Source of the DNA: Zonotrichia leucophrys gambelii | Lineage: Eukaryota > Chordata > Aves > Passeriformes > Passerellidae | NCBI RefSeq assembly: GCF_028769735.1 | Contig: NC_088200.1 | Location: forward strand, 66,160,061 to 66,224,060 | DNA length: 64,000 nt | Reading direction: 5' to 3' | Part shown: piece after piece, positions 12,258 through 25,562 of the stretch | How positions within the stretch are numbered: position 1 is the first letter of the stretch | Layout of the letters: every line of letters starts with the position of its first letter | Notes under the pieces: model-generated | Databases searched by the model: none | What the model was told of the DNA's origin: nothing | What the model saw: only the letters and a program-made list of their open reading frames with translations | Position numbers and translations under genes: made by a program

Positions 12258-15200
12258 TAGATTTTTCAGTTCCTCTGTGGCATGAGTGGTCCACCAGCAT
12301 GCACATGCTGCAAATTCCCCGCTGTCATTGCCTCCTAGGAGGCTGGGACCCATGCTGGTATTTCTTGTAAGCTTGAAGAAATGCTAAAGATATGTTTAAG
12401 ACCCAGTACAGGAAATTTCAAGTGATCTCACATCCTCTTACACTTAATTTTTGACTGCATGTTGAGCTTTTTGGTTTATTCATAAATCGTCAATATGAAT
12501 GCATCTTCATAAAATTTGGCAACTCTTTTGATTTCAGGACGTTCTCCATTCGTCAGTACATGACATTTTTTAGATGCAGTGATTTTTATTTTCTGAATTG
12601 AACTGAAATTTCACAGATGTCACCTACTAAATTTTAATCTTTTTCTGTGCAGCTAGGAACACTGTCAGTCACAATGTTGGCTACTGTGCAGTTCAAGAAG
12701 GTTTCTGAATTTAAACTTCTTTCTCAGGAGGGTAAGTAACAAGCAGCTGGATGAGAGGAAATTTCACTTATTCCACCACGGTACAGAAGTCCTGTAGCTG
12801 TGAACTGAGAGAAGATGGTCTTTCTATGGTTTGAAAATAAGCTTCCCCATTCATGTAGAATTAAACATCAGCAAAGAGTAAACAAACTGAATATACATTA
12901 AAGCCTCTTCTCCTGTGACATCTGGCTAAAGTTAGGTTCTACTCTCTAAATCCATTTGTTAGGGTAGGCTGCAGGTATGAGGAAAAATTAAAGTTCTTTA
13001 TTGTTATTTGATGAGAAATTCATGCCTTTAATTCCAGATGCTGGAGCAGCTGATCTCTCAGTAAAGGTCAACAAATAAACAAGGCCAAATAATAAATCGT
13101 ATCAAAGTTGATAATTACTATCAGCTCCCGTTTATAAAAATACTTGCTTACTAACATTTTTAAATTAGAAATTATTTCCAGTAAACAGATTCATAGGGCA
13201 TTTTATTTTCATGCATGAGAAATTAATTAGCTAGTTTTACAATGGCATATAAAGATTGTTGATTCCAATATAAACTAAGAAATCTTGGCTTTTGTAGCTC
13301 ACTTTTTGCTCACTCATATTAACTTTTTTGGGTTAATATGCACAAAATTCCAACTACCTATATTTGCACTCCTCCTAAGTCTGATAGTTCTTTATGTGAA
13401 TATCCACATTTGTGAATGCACAGCCAGCTTCTGAGAATATTCTTCACTCCTGATAGACCCTTTAGCCTATTTTCCAGTCAGTATTGTTTTGGAAACCTGT
13501 GTTCAGTGCATTCCTTTAAAAATATTGAACAAAAAAATTAAGAACTCTAGCCTTATACAACAACATAAGGAAAGCAATGCTTCAGGCAAATCAGGACAAT
13601 AGGAAAAGACCAGGTCTTTCTTGGGAGCTTTGAGCCATGCAGTCATCACATTTGTTATCTTGCAGTCAACATGATGTGAATAGAAGTCAGATGCTCATTA
13701 ATTCAGTCAGTCCATCTAAGCAAAGCTTGTGCTGTTTGAACTCATCTGTTCCATTTATTTGAATACTTTAGTACTCTTCATATTATTGAAAATGTCACGG
13801 TTTTCCAGCAACAGACTGTGATGGCCAACAAATCAGCCTCCAAATGTATTCACTGCTGGTTTTCTTTCCATCAAGCTATTGGGATATTTGCTTACAGGCA
13901 TTGTTAAGGTATCAGTAATACACATATGTTTCCAATTCTGAAGGAAGGTACATGCTCAATAAGCATCAAAATGCAATATTTTAAAGTTTCTCCAAAATAA
14001 GAGTCAGAGTGACTGGCTCTTTTAATTTATAATTAAAATCTGAATGATTGCCTTTAATTTGAATCATCTGTAGGGATAATTCCTCTATATTAGGGCCAAG
14101 ACACCCTGATCTTCTTTTCATGGAAATATTCCCCAGAAGATAGTGTTACTCAATTACAGCATTTAAAATACACATTTTTTTTTTCTTAAAACCTGGCTTT
14201 CAAAGTATTTAAGAATTCAGAACAAGTAAGGCAAGGAAAGGCATAGTACATATCTGGAAAAAGAATCTTTAGACTTACCATGTGACAAACCAGGGTAAAA
14301 GGAAATTGCAATCAAGATCACTTTCTTCTTTTTCTCCTCACTAAAGGTGGATAAACAAAGTTTCAGGAGTAACACAATTCTTTGCCTCTGCTGCATAAAT
14401 GGAAGAAGTAAAGAAATTGTGTTTATATAACTTGCTCTGTGGAAAGGGTAGCTTGAAGCTCACCAGCTGTAAGATGAAGTCTAGGAAATTATTGCCAGCT
14501 CAGCAAACATGTAGAAAAGATGTGAGACAGAAAATTAAATGTACTTGATGACTTATGAAATGTACTGACACTGACTTTATCTCTTCATGTCATCAACTTA
14601 TGACTCATCAAGTTTGTTTGTTGGTTTTTCTATTATTGTTTTGTTATTTCTATTCCTCCTTTCCATTAAAGAAAAAAAAAGAAAAGCAAGAAAATTATTG
14701 TGTTTTATGCTAGGAAGTCACATATTCTAAAGGTAGCCAATTGAAAATGTGTGAAAAATAAAAGCATATGTTAATTTTTGTGTGTTAACCTGGAATAATG
14801 GTATTCCCTTAAGATGTGATTGAATTTACATGAACGAATGTTACAATAAATAAAGAAAATATACAAGTAGTGTTTTTCTTATCTGTGAATGCCTTTTCTT
14901 TCTTTTAAACATCATGTTTTCCTCAGTGTGCTGATATTGCAGATTAACTGAAGTGACATGTAGCTTCATCACAATAAGCTGATTGTATCAATTTTAACAT
15001 CTGAAATGTGTAGTCAAACATGTTGTTCCATTTATGCTGATGGACATTTGTCTTTAGGCTGCATGTACTCAAGGGGCTGCTGGACACTCAAGTTAAATCA
15101 GTAAGTGTCCAGATATGTCTTACTTCTTGACATCTGCAGCTGTGTTCACTCTTCTCTTTTCATTCGTCCCTCCTGTTTCACGTTTATTCACACAGGAGAA

Positions 15201-15621
15201 CAGGATGACTCTCCCACCCTAGAACAATCTTGCACTTATATGTCCTTAATTGCCGCAGATAAGCAGGTTTTTTCAGTAAGTCGTGGCTCTGTCTTTTTGG
15301 GTGAAGAAGTCAGGGGATGGTGCATGGCTGGAAATCTAACATTTACCTGAAATCCTAGGACTTTGCGTATTTCTCCAACTCCACTTCCCTGCAAGAAAAA
15401 AAGAGGAACTTACTGGAGGAGAACATATAATCCATTCATATGAACATATAAAACATTCAAGTTAGAGTTCAACTTTCTTAAGGGATTTTCTGAAATGAAG
15501 GAGTGTAGGAAATATAAAAGAATGGCTGATTTTAGCTAAGACAAGAATTTTAGTGATGCTGTGTCTTGAAATTGCATCTTGATAGTTTCATTTAATTCTT
15601 ATATTCTACATTATGAGAGCA
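12258..15621. other. Unique AT-rich intron, no gene seen
   Basis: No exon, RNA gene or recognisable transposon was found. Only short A/T tracts and scattered small open frames occur. Confidence 0.6.
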
Positions 15622-15672
15622 AGTGACTAATCTTTTCCTTGGTAGTGGTGAAAAGGAAAAAGATTAGTCACT
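15622..15672. other. Long imperfect hairpin (19-bp stem)
   Basis: AGTGACTAATCTTTTCCTT (15622-15640) pairs with AAGGAAAAAGATTAGTCACT (15653-15672) with a single bulged A, leaving a 12-base loop (GGTAGTGGTGAA). The stem is shorter than a typical miRNA precursor, and pairing was not seen to extend further. Confidence 0.85.
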
Positions 15673-15714
15673 CATACTAAGGTGTTGGTGAATAGCAGTT
15701 TGTGATTTGATTAG

Positions 15715-15990
15715 ATCTTCCTTCAGCTGCCACTTTTCCAAGCTGAAGAAACTTAATCTATCTATGTAGGGTATTTTACTCTTCTTTTCTATACAAAAGC
15801 CATTTCATTGCCCTTTCAGTTGCCCTTCTAGCTACCTCTTCTAATTCCACTGTGCCATCTTTGGGATGAGACACCAGAATTGAGGACACTGGTCCAAATA
15901 CGGTGTATTTTGGATGCATTCACTGGCCTCCTGCCATCAGTGATTAAATTCTTGTTGGAGTTAAACTTTCAAATCTTGTTAGCTCACTTG
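15715..15990 (-). mobile_element. Ancient L3/CR1-like LINE remnant
   Basis: The plus strand preserves the order of the antisense L3/CR1 3' coding region in degraded form: 'TCCAAGCTGAAGAAACTTAATCTATC', 'GTTGCCCTTCTAGCTACCTCTTCTAATTCCA', 'GATGAGACACCAGAATTGAGGACACTGG' and 'CTTGTTAGCTCACTTGG'. Divergence is much greater than in the CR1 copies elsewhere in the window, suggesting an insertion that predates birds. Limits are approximate. Confidence 0.55.
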
Positions 15991-18900
15991 GTTTGTAGAT
16001 TTGATTACCCTGTGCTGGGACCCTTCCTGACTGAATTTCTAACATCTTCTCTTCACTGAGTGTGGAGGAATAAGAAAGGAAAGGAGAAAAAGGATAAACA
16101 TGCATTTCAGCTTGCTGTTGTTGTACTGAGGTATTCAGGGAGTTTCATAACATTACTCCTTGTAATGTGTAAGGTTAGCGTTTATTTGGAAAACAACAAT
16201 TGTGATTACTAGCCTATTCATCTCAAAACAAAACAGGGTTGGGGGTGTTCCTCTGATTCTGAGTTTTAAATCTTACTGAAAATAGAAACAGCATGGTGCT
16301 TTTTATCACATAACAGTTTTTAAAGTTTTATTTACCTTTTTCCATATCTGTTCCATGAAGATTCCGGGCATTGTTGAATATTTCCAGGGGGTAACATGAA
16401 AAAGAAAAGGAATTATGAGGAACAATGCCCCATTCAGCAAGTTTCTTCCAGGAAGACTTGCCACTCCACACTAAGCAGTTTTTTGTAGAGGTCTGTCTTA
16501 ATATAAACCTTATCAATTTTCTAAGAAGTTGGTGTTGCAGGTTGTCATTTTAGCTGGAAAGTGGCAATAAGAAACACCAAGAGTAAGTAAAAGATAAGTG
16601 TGATTGTCTTTCTCATGGTGGACATTAATCTATCATTGTTTGTGAGCAGCAAAGGAATTTTCTTCTGGGTTTGTAGGATAGATGTTCATAGGAAAATTTA
16701 TGTACTGATATTCTTAGTATTTCTAGAGGTGAACTCATTGGATTTTCTTTTCATAACTTTTATGAGCAGATAGGTCATTTATAATCACAAGTATTAATGA
16801 ATTAATAAATGCCTCTTTGTGAATTCAGCATAGAGATGTAAGCATGGAATTGCAGGAATTTATGCTCTTACTATAAAAGTAGTCATACAGTAGTCAACAC
16901 AGAGCTCTGGCCTCAACTTTGGAAATCAGACTTATTAAGTCCTTTGTGATGCTCCTGCATAAAATTTTACTGCATAAGGTCTTGGCAATGCTTTGTCAAG
17001 TTTATTTTTACATGTCCCAAACTGCTGTGCTTTTACAAGCATTTCCCATGACTGACATCCCTGCATACACTTTTATTATTTTCTGTGTGATAAGGTGCAT
17101 AGAGAGAAAGGAAAGAAAAAGCTTTTTAATTTTGTCACTTCTTCTCTAGAGCAGAAGACTGCTGTTGCAATTTTCCATCACTAGCACTAAATTTTTCCTT
17201 ATTGTTCATTCTTTAATTGTTAAATTAACAATTGTTAATTGTCATAGTTAGGTTTTGTGGTTCTATAGACTATTATTTTGCATATAATTGCATGAAATTA
17301 GCTGAATATGTTTATATATGAGTCTGTGTCAAGGTTCATAATGGACCATATATAATAGGCATATAAATTGAAAAATAGTCCTGTTTTATGGAAAACTGCA
17401 TTTGTCATACGCAGGACAAATACAGTACAGACTAATGCTTTTGAGATGAAGCAGTATATTCAGTAAGGATGAAATACTCTAAATGGCTTATTCCCGCTTC
17501 TGTTGAATTTAAAAGCCATTAAAATTCCCAGCTGTTCACAATATGCCTGGACTTACACAGTCAGTCAACACTTCCTGAAATATGAGGTCTTTACTATAAA
17601 ATGGGCTTTGAGCCTTGTGAATGCACCTTGATTCTCCTGTAAATTGCCTGGATAATTATTTTCATTTTCAGTCACCTCACAAATGCCATTTGACCAATAA
17701 AATGTATTAAAAAGTTAACTTGTGTTTGGTTATATCTTCTCAATGACTCTTCTTGGTGCTCTTTATAATCTTTTTGCATAGATCTCCTCTGGTACATAAG
17801 AAGTGTTGCAGGGAAATAACCCCAGATCATACTTCCTGCTAGAGTACTAGGGCAGCATTTTTAGGAGTAGAAGCACAAAACTGTGTTGATAATTTTTCTC
17901 TCATGCTCTAAGAATAGCATCTAGTCAAACACTTACTTTGACAAATGTAATATTTTGACTCGTGTGTGAACTTGCATAATTCCATGGCTTCTGCTTGGGC
18001 AGTTACTCGTCTCTTGAAGATGAATAAAAATAGTTCAAAACCTTTCACACAGCCCAGCCAACCTTCTACAGTCCTCTTTTTCAGCTGTAAAAAGTCTCAC
18101 CAAAATTTGTTTACTAGCTTGCTTTCTGTAATACAGTATCACTCCCAACACTCTGTGGTTCATTAAACTTGGCATAAAATTAAATAACAGTGTTTTGCAG
18201 CAGCAGAAAGAACTACAAGCAATTGCAAGCAAGACTTTTGGGGGGTGTGGGTAGGTAAGGACTTGTTTCTGAAGTTCCTTTAATCAGTAAAAAAAGCCCT
18301 GGGATCTTATTAGAAGTAGTATATGGTGCGAAACAGAGTAAGAGAAATTGGTAACAATGTTGAATTCTGACTAAATAAACCAAGATAATGGAAATACAGC
18401 TAATCTACTCTTCAGAACAGTAACTAAAGTTATACTGTATGTTAAAAGCAACAAATTGTGTTTATTTGTAAAATGCATATAGCTATCTTTTGATACCATA
18501 TAATTTTTAGGGCAATCAAAAAAATCAAATTAGAAGAATACTTACTTTTCAGCACTGACTATATTTTTAGAATTTTTCTTATGCTGACAGTTCTTTCATT
18601 CAGTACAGACAAATTGTTTTCTATAGTTAAAGATTCAGAAGTTAGTAAAGTTAATTTCACAGAATCCTCCCTCAGAACCAATCCTGGTCATGATCTATGG
18701 TATTGCAAGGGACAGAAAAGCTTTTCACTGTTCTGCCCCCAAAACTGATAGACCAGTGGTACAAGAGAAACTTCAGTAGAGTAGTGGTTGGTAAGGGATG
18801 CCAGATGCATCTCCCAGGTGTACTCAGGAGAACTAACAGAAAACAATGGATTGTGTCCAGAGCTGGGAATTCCATGCTTGGTGGGTAAAGTGTGTGAACA

Positions 18901-21559
18901 TGAGCCCTGGAGACTGGAGATTTTACCTACTTACTTTTCAGTTCATGTAAATGACTTCTGATGTCTGAAGTAGCTCCAAAACTGCAGCGTAGTCTTCTGC
19001 CATTTTGCTTGGCAAAGCCTTTTCTCTCTCCTCTTTGTCACGGGCCACTGGAGAAGGCTTTTCCACAGGCACAGCTGGGCACAATTGCAGCAGGAGACCT
19101 CAAGGCAACACGAGCTTCCTTTCATGGACATGGTGGTGGCTGATCCCTGTCTTGTTTTTTCCCATTTCCAACAGTAATGGATTCCTAACATCCTCAGGAG
19201 AGTTTTTAAGTTAAATTAAAAATTAGCATGTCTTTTAGAAGTTTTATTCTTCAAAGTCATCCTTCTGTCATCTTGTTAGTATTGTACTTGCAAAAATGAG
19301 AAAGAGAAAATATGGATATGTATGGATAAGTGGCTGATTTGTGATTTGTGTAGTAGTGTTAATTTCATTTGGCTGTAATCACTGTAGGATGGTTTTCTCC
19401 CTTTAATCTTCCCTATTTCAGTGTTTCTAGATATCAGACATCCAAGACAAGCAGGTATGTTACACTTTCTCATGCAAAGATGCATCCTGCTTATTCTCTT
19501 ATGGTCTATTGGAACAGCAAGTTCATTCAGTGATACACTCACTACTTTGAAGATTAAGACCTGTGTAGCTTTGATGCATGGAACATTATTGAGGCAGCAT
19601 GTTTGGTTCTTCTTAGCGTTGGTACTACTAATGATTGCTAAGGTTTGAGCAATCTGAGCAGTTCTTACATTTTAGTTGCCAGTTGGGTGTTGCACATGCA
19701 TGGTACTGCTGTGTATGAAAGCTTCAGTGGCTGCTTTAGTATTGTCAGTGTGGTTACTGCAGTACTTCAGAGTGGTGCAGTCTGGAGTGTTGATGTCGCA
19801 GCACAAATCGCAATTTGCAAATCCCCATGTTCAAATTTTAAGAACATGAACTTAGTAGCTTGTGCTAGTGACCAGAACAGGAGCTCAAAGAAAAAAGCAT
19901 TCATTTTCTTTTATTAGTGCATTTTAATAATGTGATTTTTATTCAGTAAAGCCATAGCTGCTTTAAAAGTTGAACCATGTAAATGTCAGTTATTACTCTG
20001 AACTAACATGGTTTTGCTCTTGCTTTTGGCTCAAATATTAAATATTTTTTACTGAACCCATGACTGCAGGAAAGTTGTTTGGCAAAAGACAACGGTGAAA
20101 GATTTGAAAAGCAAATAGATGTCTGAAAAAATTCAGATACTGAAGTTGTGAAAAACTGTGTTTAATTTTGATCACGTGTTTAATCACAACAAGGTGGAGG
20201 ATTGAAAATAATGTGATAGAAGTGAGCAGTGTAATGAATAGCTACAATATTTGCATATAATAGATTTCAAAATATATGAGAAGGCAATATGAGTTAACAG
20301 AAAATAGAATTTAATTTGATTTTCATTGAATGGTGCTTCTTTGATCAAAACTTTTCATAACTCATGGATTAAAGACAACTATGTCTTCATTTTCTGTGAT
20401 GAAAGCAAATTATTTCTCCCCTGACGTTGGAGATCACAAGAATTAATTTTCACCTCTTTTTTTTTTTTTTTGGTAGAATGCACAAAATGAGAAGTTGGAA
20501 TGTCTGGTTTTAGTAAAGAATTTGGATGAGCAAGTCTGATATTTTTCTCTTTCAAAGTTTTCATTTTATTGAGAGAAGGAAGTAGATCTATATAATGGAA
20601 TTGAACTGGTCACAATGTTGGAAAGAAAGCCTAAAATCCTTTTCCTTTTTCTCTTTTTTCATGCTTAGTAAAAAACTTTTATGTTTAAAAGCCAGAGTGC
20701 TCTTTTCCAGCCATTGACCAGGCTTATAAAGATATTACTGCTTGCTTCTTCTTGTAAGGAAACATGTTAATCAGGAAGTGAGATGCACTTCAGTGTCTAG
20801 ACAAGCTTAGGGGTCTTTTTCAGTTAAACTCTAATGTATAGTTTTCAGTAAAATGCCCTGGTTTAATATGGATACAAAAAATAATTACAGACTCTTAAAT
20901 ATGTGTTCTTTGGAAGATTAATTTCCACAGCCTGAAATTATTTATTTTTGTGTTCATTAATTCTCTTAATTAAACTCTGTCCTTACAGAGAAGGATTAAA
21001 GATAACTCTATGGCTATTAATGTAAAAAACTTTATTAGTGAATTTGTTCCTTACTAGGATTCACTACTACAGTCCAGTGAAGAATAATTCAGATTTTTAT
21101 GCTCTGCAGTTCCCTCTTTCACTCCATCAGTAAAAACTGTCAGCATGAATGAACATGTTCTGCGTCTCTACAACATCTTGGCTCATGGATTCCCCTTTTT
21201 ATTGTTTCCTTTATATCATCATGATGCATTCTTTATTCTCTTTCTTTTTTTTTGAGGTAACAGTGCCACCCTTTCGGATCATACTTACTGGTAGTAAGGA
21301 ACCTAGTTTTATCTGCAGAATCAGAATCTGATGTCAGTGACTAGAAATAGGTTGATTTAATTAAGGGGAGAACTAAAACTTTTATTTCATTATCTGCAAA
21401 TGTGGGTGTGCTTTCTTAAACAAATCATGCAACAGTTGTAATGCTTTAAAGATTTAGTCTTTTAGATGTCAGGACTCTGTTCTGCCTGTTAACTCAGTTT
21501 ATTCTAATTGGAAACCTGTAATCTGCAACTAGATAATCTGAACATAAGGGTGTTTTTTC
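15991..21559. other. Unique AT-rich intron, no gene seen
   Basis: No recognised gene or transposon. It holds a near-perfect AT palindrome at 17215-17233 (AATTGTTAA, A, TTAACAATT) and a T14 run near 20457-20471. A less AT-rich patch at 18,960-19,140 has small overlapping open frames that I do not recognise. Confidence 0.55.
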
Positions 21560-21564
21560 CTTGC
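21560..21564. repeat. Target-site duplication, left copy (CTTGC)
   Basis: CTTGC before the LTR pairs with CTTAC at 22967-22971, four of five bases identical. The mismatch is consistent with age. Confidence 0.65.
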
Positions 21565-22966
21565 CGTCACGGTTTGACCCTGGCACAATGCCAGTGCCCC
21601 CATGAGAATACCCTCTCCCTGCTGTCTGCTGTGAGATGTGACCAGGAATAAGCAAAGCAGGCTCCGGCTTAGAAATAAAGAAAACTTTATTAACTAAACT
21701 ACAAGAAAATAACTAGACTACAAGGAAAGGAAAACAACCACACAAGGAAAATGAAAACCCTACAAAAGCATTTTCCTCCTCCCCCCACCAAATTTCCCAA
21801 TGCAGTACATTCCCCCAAATCACCAACTCTCAGTCAAGCACCACCCTTTAGAATACTCAATCTTCAGTTCATCAAGAGTGAGGAGTCCCTCTTTTGTCAT
21901 AGGCTTCCCCATGAAACACCATTGAGACCTCGTGTGTTTCCATGTCACTCAGCACCGCCCAGAAAATCCTTTGCCATCGTGACACCTTCATTCCATGCCC
22001 AGTGCTCTCACCACTGCACATGGACCAGAGCTGCTTCTAGGGTTCCCCTTTTAAGGGTGCTTTTGTCCAGTTCCAACAAAGAGCACAGTCTCTCACTTTT
22101 GGGACACCTGTACCCCCCAGATTTCACCCCCTGGGGCCAGAGGGTCTCAAGAACAGAGATCTTCTCTTCCACTGAAGAGAGGGGGCACCAACCACGCTCC
22201 TCACCTGTTGTCTCTGTTCGTGCACTCTTACACATCACATCACTGCACTCCCTTGGCTGAGCCACTGCCTGCCCCTAAATGCAGTCTCTGTGTCACAGGA
22301 AAAAAAATGGTTCCGTCTATGGCCACACAAGAAAAGTCCAGCCAGAAGGCCACTCCGTCATCTCTCCCCCACTCAAGTCTTCTGCACTTCCCTCGTGGCC
22401 CATCCCCTCTTATCTCATCCCTTATCTCTCTTCTTACTTAGCTCCAGGAGGATCAGCATTTTTGCAAGGTTTCTATCATGCAAGAAAAGGGTTTAATATC
22501 TCAGTCAGCCTGTCCAGAGCCCGGGCACTCCCACGCTGCCCTGCCGGGCACCTTCTCGCTGCACTCCCCCCTTCTCCTCCTGGGCCGGCCGCTATCAAAT
22601 TCTGTTGCTGCTCTCCCTCTCTCTCTCATGGAGGTGGGGGGTGGCTGCCCAATGTCTCCTGGGGCTCCTCCACCCTTCCAATCCTCAAGGGCCTCCTCAC
22701 CCCCCATCTCTGTCCAGCCCCAGGCCTACCGCAGGGCTGCCCCTCCCAAGCCCAGCAGCAGCAGCTGAGAGATCCGACCCCTTTGCCTCACGGTCCCAAG
22801 AGAAACTCCAGGGGCGCAGCTCTGGTTTTTAACCCCTGTGTGGTCTCAGAGGCGTGTCCCATTGTCCCAATGGCCACATCAGGTGCCAATATTAAAATCT
22901 GAACACCTATTGGTGGCTACAGCCTATCCCAGAAAACTCACTTCCTGTCAATGTCAAACCACGACA
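21565..22966 (-). mobile_element. Solo LTR, ERVL-like, about 1.4 kb
   Basis: The right end, read on the minus strand, starts TGTCGTGGTTTGACATT. The left end carries the matching inverted terminus (CGTCACGGTTTGACC on the plus strand). A 5-bp near-duplication, the ERVL-typical length, flanks it. On the minus strand an AATAAA (complement of TTTATT at 21686-21691) lies about 120 bases from the 3' end, giving U3-R-U5 orientation antisense to PRR16. The interior is C-rich on the plus strand and generates several overlapping open frames, none with a viral protein signature. No internal retroviral genes remain, so it is a solo LTR. It is a passerine-type LTR family by appearance; the exact name was not determined. 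Confidence 0.88.
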
Positions 22967-22971
22967 CTTAC
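22967..22971. repeat. Target-site duplication, right copy (CTTAC)
   Basis: Partner of 21560-21564, directly after the terminal GACA of the LTR. Confidence 0.65.
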
Positions 22972-25346
22972 TAAGCTTCTGAAAGTCTTGAATATTTTCT
23001 TCTTTAGTAGAAATGACATGTTTACTATATACCACAATCACTTTTCAGGTTTCATAGTTATGACACAAAAAAAACCCCAGACCAAAAATTCCCCAGAAAC
23101 CCACAACAAACCAGGCAACCAAAAAAATCCACTCCAAAAAAGCAAAACAAACCCCCTCCCTCTAAAAAAAACCAAATACCCAAAAACCAGAAAAACAAAA
23201 CAAAACAAAAAACCTAAACCAATACAACTAAATTTTCTGTCTTCTACTCTCTGCTGGTTGTTTAATGCTACCATGACTACCTATGTGAGGTACATTGCAT
23301 TATTTTCATTCTGTGATTTATATTTTTTTTGTGTCAGAGGTGCTGAAAATTTTGAATTTTTTATGTACCTGTGCATAAGCCAGCCCTCACAATGCAATCT
23401 CATGAATAAGCTGAGCAACTTTAATGCTTAATTTGCTTCATTACCTTTCTGCTGTGACTATTTATATATATGGATTCAACATACGGAGATTTTTTATAAT
23501 ATTTGATGTAATTTCTACTTTGAAATGAATGCATGTTTGTGTAGCATATATTTGTTTTTGCTAGTCATTGAGGCACCATACTGTTGTTTGTTTTTGTTCA
23601 TTGGAAAAAATGCTCAATATAAGTTCTGATATTCCTCCATGGGAAAAAGTAGTATTTTCTGTAATGCATTAAACACAGCTGTTCCTGTGTGTACTACAAC
23701 TCTTATGCAGGGAAATATTTAATCTTTCAATTAATGTGTATGTTTATTTTGGATTTCTTTAGAAAGAACAAAGGGATCCTGTTTTCTTCTTGAAGTTTGG
23801 GTTCTCAGACAAGAGGTTTATATCATTTCTTAGGCAGATATGAGTAATGCTTGAATGCCAGCAAGATCTAAGACCCAGGCAGTGCTGGGTGTGCTGATCA
23901 GTGTCTATGAGAACCTCACTTTGTGGTTGTGAATGGTTTGATGTGTTCAGAATTGCCATGGAGACTTTTAGTCTTACATAACCTAATACGTCATATACTT
24001 ACACCCGGCTCTGGAAAACATGTAATTTCTGCAATAGCTTACGACAAATGTTATCTGAAAAATAACTCCCCAAAAGGTTGTTAGATGTAGGGAATTTCGA
24101 GTGTTTTGTTTTGTTGTTGATTGTTGTCTTTTTTCCCCTAAATAAATATTCCAGTGCATATGTTGCAAGGAAATGTCAATGAAAAGGATATTTGAACTTT
24201 AGAACATCTACACTTGGTACTTGACTGTGTTTTATTTATCCTACTGTCAGGAGAATCTATTAGCCAACAAGATTACCCAAAATCGTTCCACTCTGCAGTA
24301 CTTTAGCAGAATAATAGTTAAAGGTAGCACACATTTTGCAGGATGGGTTGCATGAGAGGTGTAACCCTTGTTCCAGAGCATATGATGTAAATGGATAAGA
24401 AATAAATAGAAGAGAAAAATAATGCCACATAAAGATTGAGCTCTGCTCCTGAGTTAACACAGTAGTTACACGAATAGCAGAGGTGGAAATTAGAAACCGC
24501 TGGGCAGACTCCAATCTGCTGTGGTCTTCTTTAGGATAACCTGTGTAGTATATGAATACACAGCCACTACATTCAAAGCATTTTGTGTGATTTTATTTTT
24601 CTGTTAAAAAAGTATTATTTATACTGCTGCAATACCTCTGAATGGATAGCATGTTGAAGGACTTAATGGTATTGGTTTTGCAGTATGATCATGTTGTTTT
24701 TAAGCTTATTTTTCTGGACAAGGAGGAAATATTTGATCTTAAAAATACTTTAGGAGGTATCAACAAAGCTACCTGCTCTAAACATGGGGACAGGTATCAT
24801 CAGTGGATCCATTTTTTTGGTAATGGTCTTATCAGTGCAAAAAGGCCACTATTGTAACTATCAGGCTAGAAATGTAATTTTGCCCTTAGATTTTACTAAC
24901 CTAGAGGAAACAAAAAACAAGATACAGTGGTCATCAGCTTACCTGGATATATTATAAATATCTGACAGCAGGTGTAAAATGGAATATAATAGTGCATATA
25001 AGTGTATAAGAACTCTTGCATAAAAATGTACATAAAAGATGAAGAAAATCTGTACACCTAACAATGTCTGTGGTGTTTTGGAAAGCTGCTTTGGTTTTAA
25101 CTGAATAGATGTTAGGAACAGTCCAAACAACTATGATCCTTGCTTATACATTAAAGCTGAGTTTTTTTATGTCATGACATTTTCCTTAGTACTTGTGGTT
25201 AAGAAGGTAGTTGGTGTGTGTCACAGTCCTAGATATTCAATAGAAATATTTAGTAAGTAATGGTACAACTAATGTTGTACCAATAAAGTACCAGCTGGCT
25301 GTAATTTAAATGTACAAAATTAAATCTCTAGAATATAAATCTTATT
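22972..25346. other. Unique intron with A/C-rich tract
   Basis: No gene seen. Its notable feature is the A+C low-complexity tract at 23064-23230. A 9-bp perfect hairpin (TGGTACAAC, TAAT, GTTGTACCA) sits at 25261-25282. Confidence 0.55.
23064..23230. repeat. A/C-only low-complexity tract
   Basis: About 165 bases composed almost wholly of A and C on the plus strand, in irregular runs such as AAAAACC and CAAAACAAAAC. It lies 100 bases beyond the ERVL-like LTR. Confidence 0.9.
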
Positions 25347-25562
25347 TATAGAATCAGAGAATGGTTTGGGTTGGAAAAGCCCCTAAAGATCATCTTGTTC
25401 CAACTCCCTTACCATGGCAGGGACACCTCCCACTGCATGAGGTCACTCAAAGCCACGTCCAACCTGTCCTTGAACGTGACCAGAGATGGGGCATCTACTT
25501 GTGATGAGGGCTAGCTCTTCCAGGTTTCACTGCCTTCACAGTGAAGAATTTCTTCCTAACAT

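Noticed and set aside
22279..22902. 207-codon plus-strand open frame, proline- and serine-rich
   Set aside because: It lies wholly inside the ERVL-like solo LTR, antisense to the LTR; the C-rich composition accounts for it.
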